Positions 6,704-14,066 of a DNA stretch of 17,267 nucleotides are shown one piece after another; positions within the stretch are counted from its first letter, which is position 1; each line of letters opens with the position of its first letter. The position numbers were made by a program, and so were the translations under genes. The DNA comes from Clostridium sp. CAG:302. Its GTDB lineage: Bacteria; Bacillota_I; Bacilli_A; RF39; UBA660. The notes under the pieces are model-generated. The model did not search any database. It had not been told where the DNA came from and saw nothing but the letters and a program-made list of their open reading frames with translations. The stretch is from positions 79,794 to 97,060 of the forward strand of contig FR887359.1 of the NCBI GenBank assembly GCA_000431795.1. The letters are read 5' to 3'.

Positions 6704-7451
6704 TGATTTTTATAATAACTTATCAAGTAATGGTTTATTTTTCTTTTGGATAGTAGTATTTCTTTTTGTATTTGTTATTTTTCTACTTGTGATACTTCTA
6801 CTAAAAAATAGAAAACTATCTAAATATCTAAAAGAAAATAATATTAAGGAAGAATTAAATGATACTCATGATGATACTCCATTAATATTAAGTGAAGCAA
6901 AGGAAGAACCTAAAGAAATAGTAAAAGAATTACCAAAACAAGAAATAATTGAACCAAAAGAATTAGAAAAAGTAGAAGAAGAAGTAAAAGAAGAAATTAA
7001 AGAAGAAAAAATACCAGTAAATACTAATAATAATGGTTTATATACAAAGAATGTTTTAAGAGAAAAAAGAGTCCAAACATCACCAATTCATATTGATAGA
7101 GAATTATCAAGTAGAGAAGAATTACCAAAAGAAGATTATCATACAAATGAAGATATTCTTACAGGTATAGATTTACATGAAGATGCTTTATCTCCACTTG
7201 AAACAATGGAAGATGCTTATGAAGTAAATGATAATATGAAGTTTGCTTCAGATATTGTCGAAAGAATGGAAGAAGAAATAAAGCCATCTAATATAGAACT
7301 AACTGACTATGAAAGAAAGCAAGAAGAAGAAGCGATAATAAGTTATGATGAATTATTAAAAGTAAAAGATAAAATATATAATATTACTGATGATGAAGAA
7401 ACAGACGAATTTATTGATGAACTAAAAAATTTTAGAATAGATTTACAATAA
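6687..7451 (+). CDS. membrane-anchored acidic protein, unknown function
   Basis: I do not recognise a named family. The protein is 254 residues from the ATG at 6687, preferred over GTG 6678 because AAGAGGTGAA lies just upstream. A single strong transmembrane helix spans about residues 17-40. A long Glu/Lys-rich, probably disordered or helical stretch (about 50-115) and a more ordered acidic C-terminal region follow. The last 65 residues, from SDIVERMEEEIK to the end, have the patterned look of a conserved interaction domain. The architecture recalls ZipA-like or division-scaffold anchors, but no ZipA-type domain is visible and I make no claim of homology. It overlaps rsmE and ends at a strong terminator. 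Confidence 0.82.
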   Translation: MINSFNDFYNNLSSNGLFFFWIVVFLFVFVIFLLVILLLKNRKLSKYLKENNIKEELNDTHDDTPLILSEAKEEPKEIVKELPKQEIIEPKELEKVEEEVKEEIKEEKIPVNTNNNGLYTKNVLREKRVQTSPIHIDRELSSREELPKEDYHTNEDILTGIDLHEDALSPLETMEDAYEVNDNMKFASDIVERMEEEIKPSNIELTDYERKQEEEAIISYDELLKVKDKIYNITDDEETDEFIDELKNFRIDLQ

Positions 7452-7473
7452 GTAGGGTAACCTTCTTTTTTTT
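7450..7473 (+). terminator. intrinsic terminator of the PAP2-rsmE operon
   Basis: AAGtAGG (7450-7456) and CCTtCTT (7461-7467) form a short stem with one T-T mismatch and a GTAA loop, which is a GNRA tetraloop. An uninterrupted run of eight T follows (7466-7473). The hairpin begins inside the stop codon of the preceding gene. Confidence 0.8.
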
Positions 7474-7524
7474 CGACATAAAACTATTACCTAATGTTAT
7501 ATATTATTACTAGGTGATGATATT

Positions 7525-8529
7525 ATGAATGGTAAAATGAAATTAAAAAAAATAGTAAAGAAAAAAATTAAACTATCATTTATCTATATCATAGTAATAT
7601 ATATAATCTTTTCCATAACTTTTTATTATTCTTTAAAAAATAGTAATAACATAAATAATAAAGAATTTATTAACTTTCTCTTAAAAGGAGGTAATTCTCA
7701 TCTAATTGGAGATTACAAACTAATAAATATCGTTAATAACAGTACTAAGTTTTTGTTTAGTATAGACTTTACTAATCCCAGTTCCATCCTTGATAGGAGT
7801 ATAACATCCTCTAGCAAAGATTATGAACATAACGATGACTATAGTAATCTAGAAGAATTAAAAAAGATAAGTTCTTATATTGAAGATCCAAATCCTGTAG
7901 ATATAGATAGTCCTATTATATATATTTATAATTCACATCAGTTAGAAAATTATAATAGTTCAAACTTAGATATTTATGGAATAACTCCTAATGTATTAAT
8001 GGCCTCTTATTTACTAAAAGAAAAACTAAATAGTAAAGGACTATCTACAATTGTTGAAGACTCCAACTTATCAGAATTCTTAAGTATAAATAATTGGAAT
8101 CATGCTAGTTCATATAAAGCCTCACGAATATTTATCTTAGATAAAAAGAATAAATATAATACTCTAAAATATTTTATTGATATTCATAGAGACTCAGTAA
8201 ATAAAAATGTAACTAGTGTAAACATAAATGGTAAAGATTATGCTAGAATACTCTTTGTCATAGGATTAGAACATGATAATTATAAAGATAATCTAAAATT
8301 AAGTGAAGACTTAAATAATTTATTCAATAAATATTATAAAGGTTTATCTAGAGGTATCTATAAAAAAGAAGGCCCTGGAGTAGACGGTATATATAACCAA
8401 GATATCAGTCCTAATAGTATTTTAATTGAAGTAGGAGGAGTAGATAACAATATAGATGAAGTACTTAATACTACTGAAGCAATATCTAACATATTATATT
8501 ACTATATAAAAGGTGATAATAATGGATAA
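7525..8529 (+). CDS. spoIIP: stage II sporulation protein P (SpoIIP), peptidoglycan amidase
   Basis: SpoIIP is a membrane-anchored N-acetylmuramoyl-L-alanine amidase. With SpoIID and SpoIIM it remodels septal peptidoglycan during forespore engulfment. The protein has 334 residues with a basic N-terminus and one membrane helix at about 17-36. The amidase domain runs from about 130 to the end. Candidate zinc and catalytic residues are His138 (IYNSHQLE), Glu141, His221 (DIHRDS) and Glu302 (LIEVGG). The family sequence ARILFVIG, the KLSEDLNNLF helix and the GLSRGIYK to GVDGIYNQDISPNSILIEVGG region are intact. AGGTGATGA precedes the ATG. I see no convincing SigE-type promoter. It overlaps the next small gene. 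Its presence suggests a sporulating ancestor or an actual sporulator. Confidence 0.93.
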   Translation: MNGKMKLKKIVKKKIKLSFIYIIVIYIIFSITFYYSLKNSNNINNKEFINFLLKGGNSHLIGDYKLINIVNNSTKFLFSIDFTNPSSILDRSITSSSKDYEHNDDYSNLEELKKISSYIEDPNPVDIDSPIIYIYNSHQLENYNSSNLDIYGITPNVLMASYLLKEKLNSKGLSTIVEDSNLSEFLSINNWNHASSYKASRIFILDKKNKYNTLKYFIDIHRDSVNKNVTSVNINGKDYARILFVIGLEHDNYKDNLKLSEDLNNLFNKYYKGLSRGIYKKEGPGVDGIYNQDISPNSILIEVGGVDNNIDEVLNTTEAISNILYYYIKGDNNG

Positions 8530-8845
8530 GAAAAAAATATTAAAAATAGTATTCATAGTATTATTCTTAAGCTTTATCATAGCTTATGTAATAGAAAAAA
8601 GTGGTTATTATGAATATAATCTTCGTAATAAAACAGTTTTAACTAAAGAATCGATGGAGAAGTTTGAAAAAGATGTAAGTGAAGGTAGGGATGTTAGTAT
8701 TGAAGATTATGTAGTTAATACCAGTACTGACTACACAACAAAATTAACCAGAGGTACCAACAAGGTATCCACTAAAGTAAATGATGTTCTAAAAAAAGGC
8801 ATAGAGAGTGTATTTAAAGTATTAGGTAAGTTTGTCTATGACTAA
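8522..8845 (+). CDS. small single-pass membrane protein coupled to spoIIP
   Basis: I cannot assign a function. The ATG at 8522 is preferred over GTG 8513 because AAAAGGTGAT overlaps the GTG and is correctly spaced for the ATG, giving 107 residues. A basic start and a hydrophobic helix at about 8-25 are followed by SGYYEYN and a charged extracytoplasmic-looking region of about 80 residues without Cys. The reading frame overlaps the end of spoIIP by 8 bases, so the pair is surely co-translated. The tight coupling suggests a role alongside the amidase at the envelope, but this is inference from context only. Confidence 0.82.
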   Translation: MDKKKILKIVFIVLFLSFIIAYVIEKSGYYEYNLRNKTVLTKESMEKFEKDVSEGRDVSIEDYVVNTSTDYTTKLTRGTNKVSTKVNDVLKKGIESVFKVLGKFVYD

Positions 8846-8879
8846 AACATACAAGAAAACATACAAGAAAGCATACAAG
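8844..8879 (+). repeat. three tandem 12-bp repeats
   Basis: The unit AAAACATACAAG occurs at 8844-8855 and 8856-8867, and a third copy with one change (AAAGCATACAAG) at 8868-8879. The repeats begin in the stop codon of the preceding gene and end just before the Fic promoter. They can be read as part of a 14-codon frame at 8838-8882 (repeats of Lys-Thr-Tyr-Lys), which has no clear ribosome binding site. Confidence 0.9.
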
Positions 8880-8883
8880 TAGA

Positions 8884-8912
8884 TTGACTATAATTAATAT
8901 ATATAGTATAAT
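8884..8912 (+). promoter_or_regulatory. SigA-type promoter of the Fic gene
   Basis: TTGACT (8884-8889) and TATAAT (8907-8912) are separated by exactly 17 bp, 28 bp before the Fic start codon. Five of six and six of six consensus matches make this one of the two strongest promoters in the window. The Fic gene is therefore transcribed independently of spoIIP. Confidence 0.85.
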
Positions 8913-8940
8913 ATTAGTAGAAAAAAATGAGGTGATTTAA

Positions 8941-9936
8941 ATGCAAAATTATATACCACCATTTGAAATAACTAATATTATGCTAGAAAGAGTTTCTTCA
9001 ATTATGAAGAAAATTGGTGGACTTGAAAACTATAAAGATTTAAATAAAATGCCAGTCTTAAGAAGAAATAACAGAATAAAATCTATTCATTCATCACTTG
9101 CAATAGAGGCAAACTCTTTATCACTTAGCCAAGTTAAAGATGTTATTGATGGTAAATTGGTAATTGGACCAGAAAAAGAAATACAAGAAGTAAAAAACGC
9201 TTATAATGCTTATTTAAAAATTAAAGAAGTAAATCCATATAGTATAAAAGATTTAAAAGAAATACACGGCATTATGACATATTTAACTACAGAGGAATCT
9301 GGAAAGTTTAGAAGTACTGGCGAAGGAGTCTTTGATGAGAATGGCAATTGCATACATATTTGTCCACCTGCAAATCAAGTAGAAGAACTTATGGAGCAAC
9401 TGTTCAATTGGATGAAAGAAAAAAAGAACGAAATACATCCATTAATATTATCTTCAGTATTCCATTATGAATTTGTCTTTATACATCCATTTGGTGATGG
9501 CAATGGAAGAACAGCTAGATTGTGGCAGAATGTTATCTTATCTGAATATGAAGATATATTTGAATATGTTCCAATAGAAAGTGCAATAAAAAAATATCAA
9601 GATGAATACTATAGAGTAATTGCTAATTGTAATGCAAATGGTAATTCAACTGAATTTATAGAATTTATGTTAAAAATGATTGATGAAGAACTAGATACTT
9701 TAATTGTTGGAGTAAATAATCAAATTAATCATATAAGTCCATATATAAAAAAATTACTTGATACAATGGAGCCTGGAATTAAATATAGTACCAATGAGTT
9801 AATGAAATTAGTAGATATGAAATCTAGAGTTTCATTTAGAGAAAACTATCTAGTTCCCGCTATTGAAAATAATTTAATAAAAATGACATATCCAGATAAC
9901 CCAACTAATAAAAATCAAACATATTATAAAGATTAA
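8941..9936 (+). CDS. Fic-domain protein (probable AMP-transferase) with winged-helix C-terminus
   Basis: Fic enzymes usually transfer AMP from ATP to a hydroxyl on a target protein, and some reverse this or use other nucleotides. The active-site motif is complete: HPFGDGNGR at residues 182-190, with Arg193 after it and catalytic His182. A class II-type N-terminal inhibitory helix is seen at about 49-65 (HSSLAIEANSLSL), with Ser52 and Glu56 fitting SxxxE(G/N) except that Ala replaces Gly/Asn after Glu. The region ENGNCIHICPP (about 133-143) fits the flap that docks the target. The last 70 residues look like a winged-helix domain. GAGGTGAT lies upstream. It stands alone with its own promoter between spoIIP and rnhC, and no antitoxin gene is adjacent, as expected when inhibition is built in. 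Confidence 0.93.
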   Translation: MQNYIPPFEITNIMLERVSSIMKKIGGLENYKDLNKMPVLRRNNRIKSIHSSLAIEANSLSLSQVKDVIDGKLVIGPEKEIQEVKNAYNAYLKIKEVNPYSIKDLKEIHGIMTYLTTEESGKFRSTGEGVFDENGNCIHICPPANQVEELMEQLFNWMKEKKNEIHPLILSSVFHYEFVFIHPFGDGNGRTARLWQNVILSEYEDIFEYVPIESAIKKYQDEYYRVIANCNANGNSTEFIEFMLKMIDEELDTLIVGVNNQINHISPYIKKLLDTMEPGIKYSTNELMKLVDMKSRVSFRENYLVPAIENNLIKMTYPDNPTNKNQTYYKD

Positions 9937-9954
9937 TATAGTCTATTTATTATA

Positions 9955-9986
9955 AAAAGAAGCAAGATTATTTTCTTACTTCTTTT
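9955..9986. terminator. bidirectional terminator between fic and rnhC
   Basis: AAAAGAAG (9955-9962) pairs with CTTCTTTT (9979-9986). An inner AAG/CTT pairing follows after a C-A mismatch, and the loop is ATTATTTT. Convergent genes meet here. On the minus strand the structure overlaps the last rnhC codons and ends in T-rich sequence. Confidence 0.7.
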
Positions 9987-10912
9987 AATATTCTATCAGT
10001 ATTACTAAAATTTAATTTAGCCACTTCTTTTAAAACATTTATCCCATATTTTTCTACTAATTTAATACCAACATCTTCCACATAATAATTGGCTCCCTTA
10101 GGTAAGAAGATACCATACTTATCACCAAGTTTATCAATTTCCTTAACAAAGATATATCTACTTATTAATGAGGAACAAGCGACAGATAAACACTTATCTT
10201 CAGCCTTAGTAATAAAAGTAATTCCCTTCAAAGGACTAGGTACTTCAGATAAATGCTTATAATAAGATGACTCGGGTTCAAACTGATCTACAACAATATA
10301 ATCATATTCATTATCCTTAACCATCTCAGTTAATACTTTATTATGAAGTACAGCCTTTATCTTATTCATATTCATATCTTTACCATAATTCTTATTATAT
10401 TCTTTATTAGATAACATAATAGTTTTATATTTAATTTTCTTAATAATTTTAGGAACTATTTTTAGTATTTGTTCATCAGATAATTTTTTAGAATCTTTAA
10501 CTCCAAGTTCAGTCAAGAAAGGGATATCATCTTTATTTACATATGATGCAGTTACTACGATAGGTCCATAATAATCACCAGTACCAACTTCATCAGAACC
10601 AACTGAAGAAATATCTATTGGTATAGTAGTTTCTTCTTTTTTTTCTTTAACTTCTTCCCTATCTATAAAGTAATCAATATTCTCTTTATCTTTACCAATA
10701 CTTTCCCACATACCAGCCTCAATATCTGCTGATACTCCTTGAAACATTGCCTTACCAGATTCATATAAAGTAACTATTGTATCACCAGTATCAGCTTGAA
10801 ATATAGCATAAGGAGGAGTCTTATCTCTTTTCATGTCTTTATAAAAGTCAGCCATTAATTTTTTAGTTTCATTATCTACGCGTATAACTTTGGTAATAGT
10901 TTTATTTTTCAT
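9968..10912 (-). CDS. rnhC: ribonuclease HIII
   Basis: RNase HIII cleaves the RNA strand of RNA-DNA hybrids, removing R-loops and replication primers. The N-terminal 85 residues form the substrate-binding domain typical of this subfamily (DUF3378/TBP-like), with YAIFQADTGDTIVTLYESGK. A short charged linker rich in Lys/Glu precedes the nuclease domain. SVGSDEVGTGDYYGP carries catalytic Asp107 and Glu108. Asp209 in YIVVDQFEPE and the acidic EDK near 238-240 fit the remaining metal ligands. The 314 residues are normal for HIII and longer than HII. AAGAGGTGG lies before the ATG on the minus strand. This is the only minus-strand gene in the window. Confidence 0.96.
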   Translation of the reverse strand: MKNKTITKVIRVDNETKKLMADFYKDMKRDKTPPYAIFQADTGDTIVTLYESGKAMFQGVSADIEAGMWESIGKDKENIDYFIDREEVKEKKEETTIPIDISSVGSDEVGTGDYYGPIVVTASYVNKDDIPFLTELGVKDSKKLSDEQILKIVPKIIKKIKYKTIMLSNKEYNKNYGKDMNMNKIKAVLHNKVLTEMVKDNEYDYIVVDQFEPESSYYKHLSEVPSPLKGITFITKAEDKCLSVACSSLISRYIFVKEIDKLGDKYGIFLPKGANYYVEDVGIKLVEKYGINVLKEVAKLNFSNTDRILKEVRK

Positions 10913-10930
10913 GTTCCACCTCTTAATTAC

Positions 10931-10959
10931 ATTTTATCAAATTACTATAAGAAAGTCTA
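10931..10959 (-). promoter_or_regulatory. possible rnhC promoter
   Basis: On the minus strand, TAGACT (plus 10954-10959) and TAAAAT (plus 10931-10936) are separated by 17 bp, and a TG one base before the -10 gives an extended -10 (TGATAAAAT). The match is moderate and the region is AT-rich, so this is tentative. Confidence 0.38.
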
Positions 10960-10998
10960 TAAAACTTTATAGTTAAAAGATAATTTTACACAATTTCC

Positions 10999-11027
10999 TT
11001 GAAAAAAATCTCTATCCATGTTATAGT
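10999..11027 (+). promoter_or_regulatory. promoter of the 11052 membrane protein gene
   Basis: TTGAAA (10999-11004) and TATAGT (11022-11027) are separated by exactly 17 bp. TG at 11019-11020 also makes it an extended -10. The start codon is 24 bases further on. Confidence 0.75.
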
Positions 11028-11036
11028 AATTACTAT
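11023..11036. promoter_or_regulatory. 14-bp perfect palindrome over the -10, possible operator
   Basis: ATAGTAATTACTAT is a perfect 14-bp palindrome without spacer. It covers the -10 element and the likely transcription start of the gene at 11052. The half-site AATTACTAT recurs at 10940-10948, near the divergent rnhC start. Position and symmetry suggest a repressor site, but AT-rich palindromes can arise by chance. Confidence 0.45.
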
Positions 11037-11051
11037 CAAAGAGGTGATACC

Positions 11052-11603
11052 ATGAAGTTTTACACTGGACCAGAAGATTTAAAAGATGTTATAGAAAGAT
11101 ACATCGTTATAGGAAATGATATGGCAGTATATTATTTAAACAATAGAAAAGTATCTATTCCCAATTTTACTGAAGAACAAAGAGAAGAAATTAAAAAAAT
11201 AATGTTACAACAATTACAAGAAAGAAATGAAAGTGTAAATCTAAGACCATATACTTTACAAAAAAGTTTTGATACTGCAGTATTAACTACACTAGTGGGT
11301 TCATATATAGCTAATCGTATTAAGTTTGGTACTATGAAAGCCTACCTAACAATAGGTACAATATTTGGTACAATATATTTAACTAATAGAATACTAAAAG
11401 AAAAAGCAATAATTAAAGAAGTAAAAAAATCAAACTTATTTCTTGATATGTATGAAGAATTACAAACTCCTGAAGGTAAAATTGCTGTCGAAGAATTAAA
11501 CTTTGATAAAATATATTCTGAAGAACTAAATGTTAATACTTTAGATGATTTTAGTTACAGTGAAGTTAAAGAAGTACATAAAAAACTAAAAAAAGTAAAA
11601 TAG
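11052..11603 (+). CDS. membrane protein with central helix pair, unknown function
   Basis: I do not recognise the family. The protein has 183 residues. The first 70 are soluble, begin with MKFYTGPEDLKDVIERYI and include a charged helix (about 40-60). Two hydrophobic segments at about 74-88 and 96-113 could cross the membrane as a hairpin, though both carry Thr, Ser and Gly and are only moderately hydrophobic. The C-terminal 65 residues are charged, with an acidic patch before a Lys-rich end. AGAGGTGAT stands before the ATG. It is transcribed alone, divergently from rnhC, from a good promoter carrying a palindrome, and ends at a terminator. No role can be inferred safely. Confidence 0.82.
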   Translation: MKFYTGPEDLKDVIERYIVIGNDMAVYYLNNRKVSIPNFTEEQREEIKKIMLQQLQERNESVNLRPYTLQKSFDTAVLTTLVGSYIANRIKFGTMKAYLTIGTIFGTIYLTNRILKEKAIIKEVKKSNLFLDMYEELQTPEGKIAVEELNFDKIYSEELNVNTLDDFSYSEVKEVHKKLKKVK

Positions 11604-11609
11604 TAAGTT

Positions 11610-11636
11610 ATCTTAATTTTAAGATGCTTTTTTCTT
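11610..11636 (+). terminator. intrinsic terminator before the ECF operon
   Basis: The palindromic stem ATCTTA/TAAGAT (11610-11615 and 11620-11625) with a four-base loop is followed by GC and a T-run (11628-11633). It directly follows the TAG of the membrane protein gene and separates it from the ECF operon. Confidence 0.75.
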
Positions 11637-11645
11637 TATATTTCC

Positions 11646-11674
11646 TTGTTTTTTAAGCATAATTAATATATAAT
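11646..11674 (+). promoter_or_regulatory. promoter of the ecfA1-ecfA2-ecfT operon
   Basis: TTGTTT (11646-11651) and TATAAT (11669-11674) are separated by exactly 17 bp. The -10 is perfect and the -35 matches at the key TTG. The ecfA1 start codon lies 20 bases further on. Confidence 0.65.
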
Positions 11675-11694
11675 ATATATCGAGGGTGTTAGGT

Positions 11695-12504
11695 ATGAAA
11701 AGACAAATCATCAAAGTAAATAATATGTCATTTAAATTTGAAGACAATTATCTATTCAAAGATTTTAATCTAGAAATAGAAGAGTCTTCTTTTGTCTCAA
11801 TCATAGGTATGAATGGTTCCGGCAAAAGTACTTTAGCCAAAATACTAATAGGACTATATAAAGCCGAAGGCTATATTACCATAGATGGTTATTTATTAAA
11901 TGAACAATTCATTAAAAAAATAAGAAGAATATTTTCTGTTTGCTTTGCAAATAGTGAAACCCATTTTATTGGAGAAACAGTAAGAGATGACTTAGTATTT
12001 TCACTGGAAAACTTAGGTTATTTTTATGATGAAATGACTACTTTAATAGATATAATATCCAAAAAGTTCAAACTAGAGAATATTCTAGATAAGGAGCCAA
12101 TTCTCTTAACTGAAAGTGAAAAAACAAAAGTAGCCATTGCCTCAAGTTTAATTCATAGTCCTAAAATATTATTACTTGATGAAACAATAAACAAACTAAC
12201 AGACACCGATAAAAAATTAGTTTTTAAATTACTTAAAGAATATCAAAAAGAAGAAAAGCTTACTATAATACTAATTACCCATAATCTTGAAGAAACACTA
12301 TTTTCTGATAGAATTATTGTATTAGAAAATGGTAAAATAATCAAAGATGAAACAAAAGAAGAAATCTATAAAAATGATTATTTAGAAAGAAAGGGTTTTG
12401 AACTACCATTTGTAGTAAAACTATCACAAAATCTAATACTATATGATTTATTAGATAAAGTATATTTTAGTGAAAACGAGGTAATGAATAAATTATGGCC
12501 TTAA
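11695..12504 (+). CDS. ecfA1: ECF transporter ATPase EcfA1, with degenerate signature motif
   Basis: It is one of two ATPases driving an energy-coupling-factor vitamin or micronutrient importer with EcfT and S-components. The ATG at 11695 (269 residues) is preferred over GTG 11686 because GAGGGTG lies before it. Walker A is perfect (GMNGSGKST, 38-46). Walker B with catalytic Glu is intact (ILLLDE, Asp162, Glu163), as is the switch His196 (ITHNLEE). The parts that act on the partner's ATP are altered: the LSGGQ signature reads LTESE (138-142), and the D-loop after Walker B reads NKLTD instead of a GLD-type sequence. The Q-loop Gln is Ala85 in the FANSETHF region. It overlaps ecfA2 by 10 bases. 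Confidence 0.9.
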   Translation: MKRQIIKVNNMSFKFEDNYLFKDFNLEIEESSFVSIIGMNGSGKSTLAKILIGLYKAEGYITIDGYLLNEQFIKKIRRIFSVCFANSETHFIGETVRDDLVFSLENLGYFYDEMTTLIDIISKKFKLENILDKEPILLTESEKTKVAIASSLIHSPKILLLDETINKLTDTDKKLVFKLLKEYQKEEKLTIILITHNLEETLFSDRIIVLENGKIIKDETKEEIYKNDYLERKGFELPFVVKLSQNLILYDLLDKVYFSENEVMNKLWP

Positions 12505-13271
12505 GTTTCAATAATGTAACATATAAAAGTAATTTAAAAAAGTTTAACTATGATTTTGAAGATGGTAAAATAACTACCATAGTATCTGGAGAAAGTCTAT
12601 CATACTTTACTTATCTAATAAGTAATCTTGAAAAAGATTATAACGGTAAAATAACTAATACCTATAAAGGAAGAAATATTGGGGTAGTATTTAATAATCC
12701 TGAAGAAGCGTTTATTTTTAATACAGTAAGAGAAGAATTAGAGTTTGGTTTAAAAAAATATAATTATAAAGTAAGTACTATAAACAAAAGAATTGAAGAC
12801 TCACTAAAAATGGTTAATCTACCAAAAGAATATTTAGATAAAAGTCCATTTGAATTATCAAGCGGTGAAAAAGAAAGTCTAGCCCTAGGAATAGTATTAT
12901 CACTAAATCCCAAATTAATTATTATTGATAATCCAACAAGTAACCTTGATAGTAGAAATAAAGAATATCTAATAAAATTATTAAAGAAAATAAAAACTAG
13001 ATATAATAAAACAATAATATTATTAACAAGCGATATAGAATTTACTATAAAAGTAACAGATAACTATCTAATACTAAAAAATGATAAAATAATAAGTTCA
13101 GGAGTAAAGAAAGAATTATTAAATAATATTAGTAAGATTAAAACTAGTAAGGTAGAAATACCTAAAATAATAGATTTTATAAATGCTGTAAAGAAAAAGA
13201 AAAATATTAACTTAGAACTAACTTTTGATGTAAAAGAATTAATGAAAGATATATATCGTAATGTTAAATAA
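12495..13271 (+). CDS. ecfA2: ECF transporter ATPase-like subunit EcfA2, degenerate Walker A
   Basis: Position and fold identify it as the second ECF ATPase (258 residues). The VFNNPEEAFIFNTVREELEFGL region, the signature ELSSGEKESLALG (LSSGE, 121-125) and the Walker B/D-loop LIIIDNPTSNLD are plainly EcfA-like. Its own nucleotide-handling residues are lost. The P-loop region reads SGESLSYFTYL (31-41) with no GxGK[ST]. The catalytic Glu after Walker B Asp145 is Asn146, and the switch His is Ser179. The Q-loop Gln is Asn67. The signature and D-loop, which act on the partner's ATP, are intact. The gene overlaps ecfA1 and ecfT and is clearly under coding constraint, so it is not a decaying pseudogene. 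Function as a non-catalytic half is inference. Confidence 0.87.
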   Translation: MALSFNNVTYKSNLKKFNYDFEDGKITTIVSGESLSYFTYLISNLEKDYNGKITNTYKGRNIGVVFNNPEEAFIFNTVREELEFGLKKYNYKVSTINKRIEDSLKMVNLPKEYLDKSPFELSSGEKESLALGIVLSLNPKLIIIDNPTSNLDSRNKEYLIKLLKKIKTRYNKTIILLTSDIEFTIKVTDNYLILKNDKIISSGVKKELLNNISKIKTSKVEIPKIIDFINAVKKKKNINLELTFDVKELMKDIYRNVK

Positions 13272-14001
13272 TATTACCATAGGTAGATATATAAATAAAT
13301 CATCAGTAGTTCATAAGTTAAATCCAGTATTTAAAATAATATCATTAATAATAATGATAATAAGTATCTTCTTTATAGATAGTTATATAGACATAACTTT
13401 ACTTAGTATGTATCTATTATTAACCATGTTATATAGTGATATAGATATAAAAGTATACCTAAAAAATATTTATGGTATAAAAATATTTCTAATATTTATA
13501 TTTATTATAGATTTAATCTTTTTTACAAGTATAAATAGAATAATATTCGATATATTTAAATTAATATTTATTGTCTTATATTCCTCTATACTAACATATA
13601 CCACTAGTATTACAGAACTAACCTTCGGTATAGAAAAGTTATTAAGACCATTTAACAAATTAATTCCAGTAGGAGATATAGCCATGATAATAACTTTATC
13701 AATAAGATATATTCCTACATTAACCGAAGAAGCAAGTAGAATAATAAAGGCTCAAAAACTAAGAGGAATAAATTTTGATACTAAAAATATTAAAGAAAAA
13801 ATAATAAGCATCAGTGGTATTCTAATGCCAATGTTTTCTCTATCAATAAAAAGAGCCGAAGAATCCGCAGATATAATGGATATAAGATTATATAATTATG
13901 GCAAATCAAGAACTAACTATCGTACTAATAAATGGACTAAAATAAATAGTCTATTACTAATACTAAATATATTAATGTTAATTATAATAATCTATTATTA
14001 A
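13261..14001 (+). CDS. ecfT: ECF transporter transmembrane subunit EcfT
   Basis: EcfT is the membrane scaffold that couples the two ATPases to interchangeable substrate-binding S-components. The 246 residues show the family opening GRYINKSSVVHKLNPVFKI, several hydrophobic helices (about 25-55, 70-90, 97-115, 138-152 and 228-246) and the cytoplasmic helical region. The coupling helices that dock on the ATPases are recognisable: KAQKLRG (164-169, canonical xRG) and KRAEESADIMDIRLYNYG (198-214). The second has IRL where ARG is usual, so its Arg is kept but Gly is changed. The ATG overlaps ecfA2 by 11 bases. No S-component gene is in the window, which fits a shared (group II) ECF system. truA follows, as in many Bacillota. 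Confidence 0.93.
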   Translation: MLNNITIGRYINKSSVVHKLNPVFKIISLIIMIISIFFIDSYIDITLLSMYLLLTMLYSDIDIKVYLKNIYGIKIFLIFIFIIDLIFFTSINRIIFDIFKLIFIVLYSSILTYTTSITELTFGIEKLLRPFNKLIPVGDIAMIITLSIRYIPTLTEEASRIIKAQKLRGINFDTKNIKEKIISISGILMPMFSLSIKRAEESADIMDIRLYNYGKSRTNYRTNKWTKINSLLLILNILMLIIIIYY

Positions 14002-14066
14002 AACCAAAAACATACTTATAAACAACAAATAAATAATGTAATAAATTTATTAAGGAGAGAAGTATT

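Noticed and set aside
12495..13271. EcfA2 as a pseudogene because Walker A is lost.
   Set aside because: The frame is intact, overlaps both neighbours, and keeps LSSGE and the D-loop. Losses are restricted to residues acting on its own nucleotide, which is selective rather than random decay.
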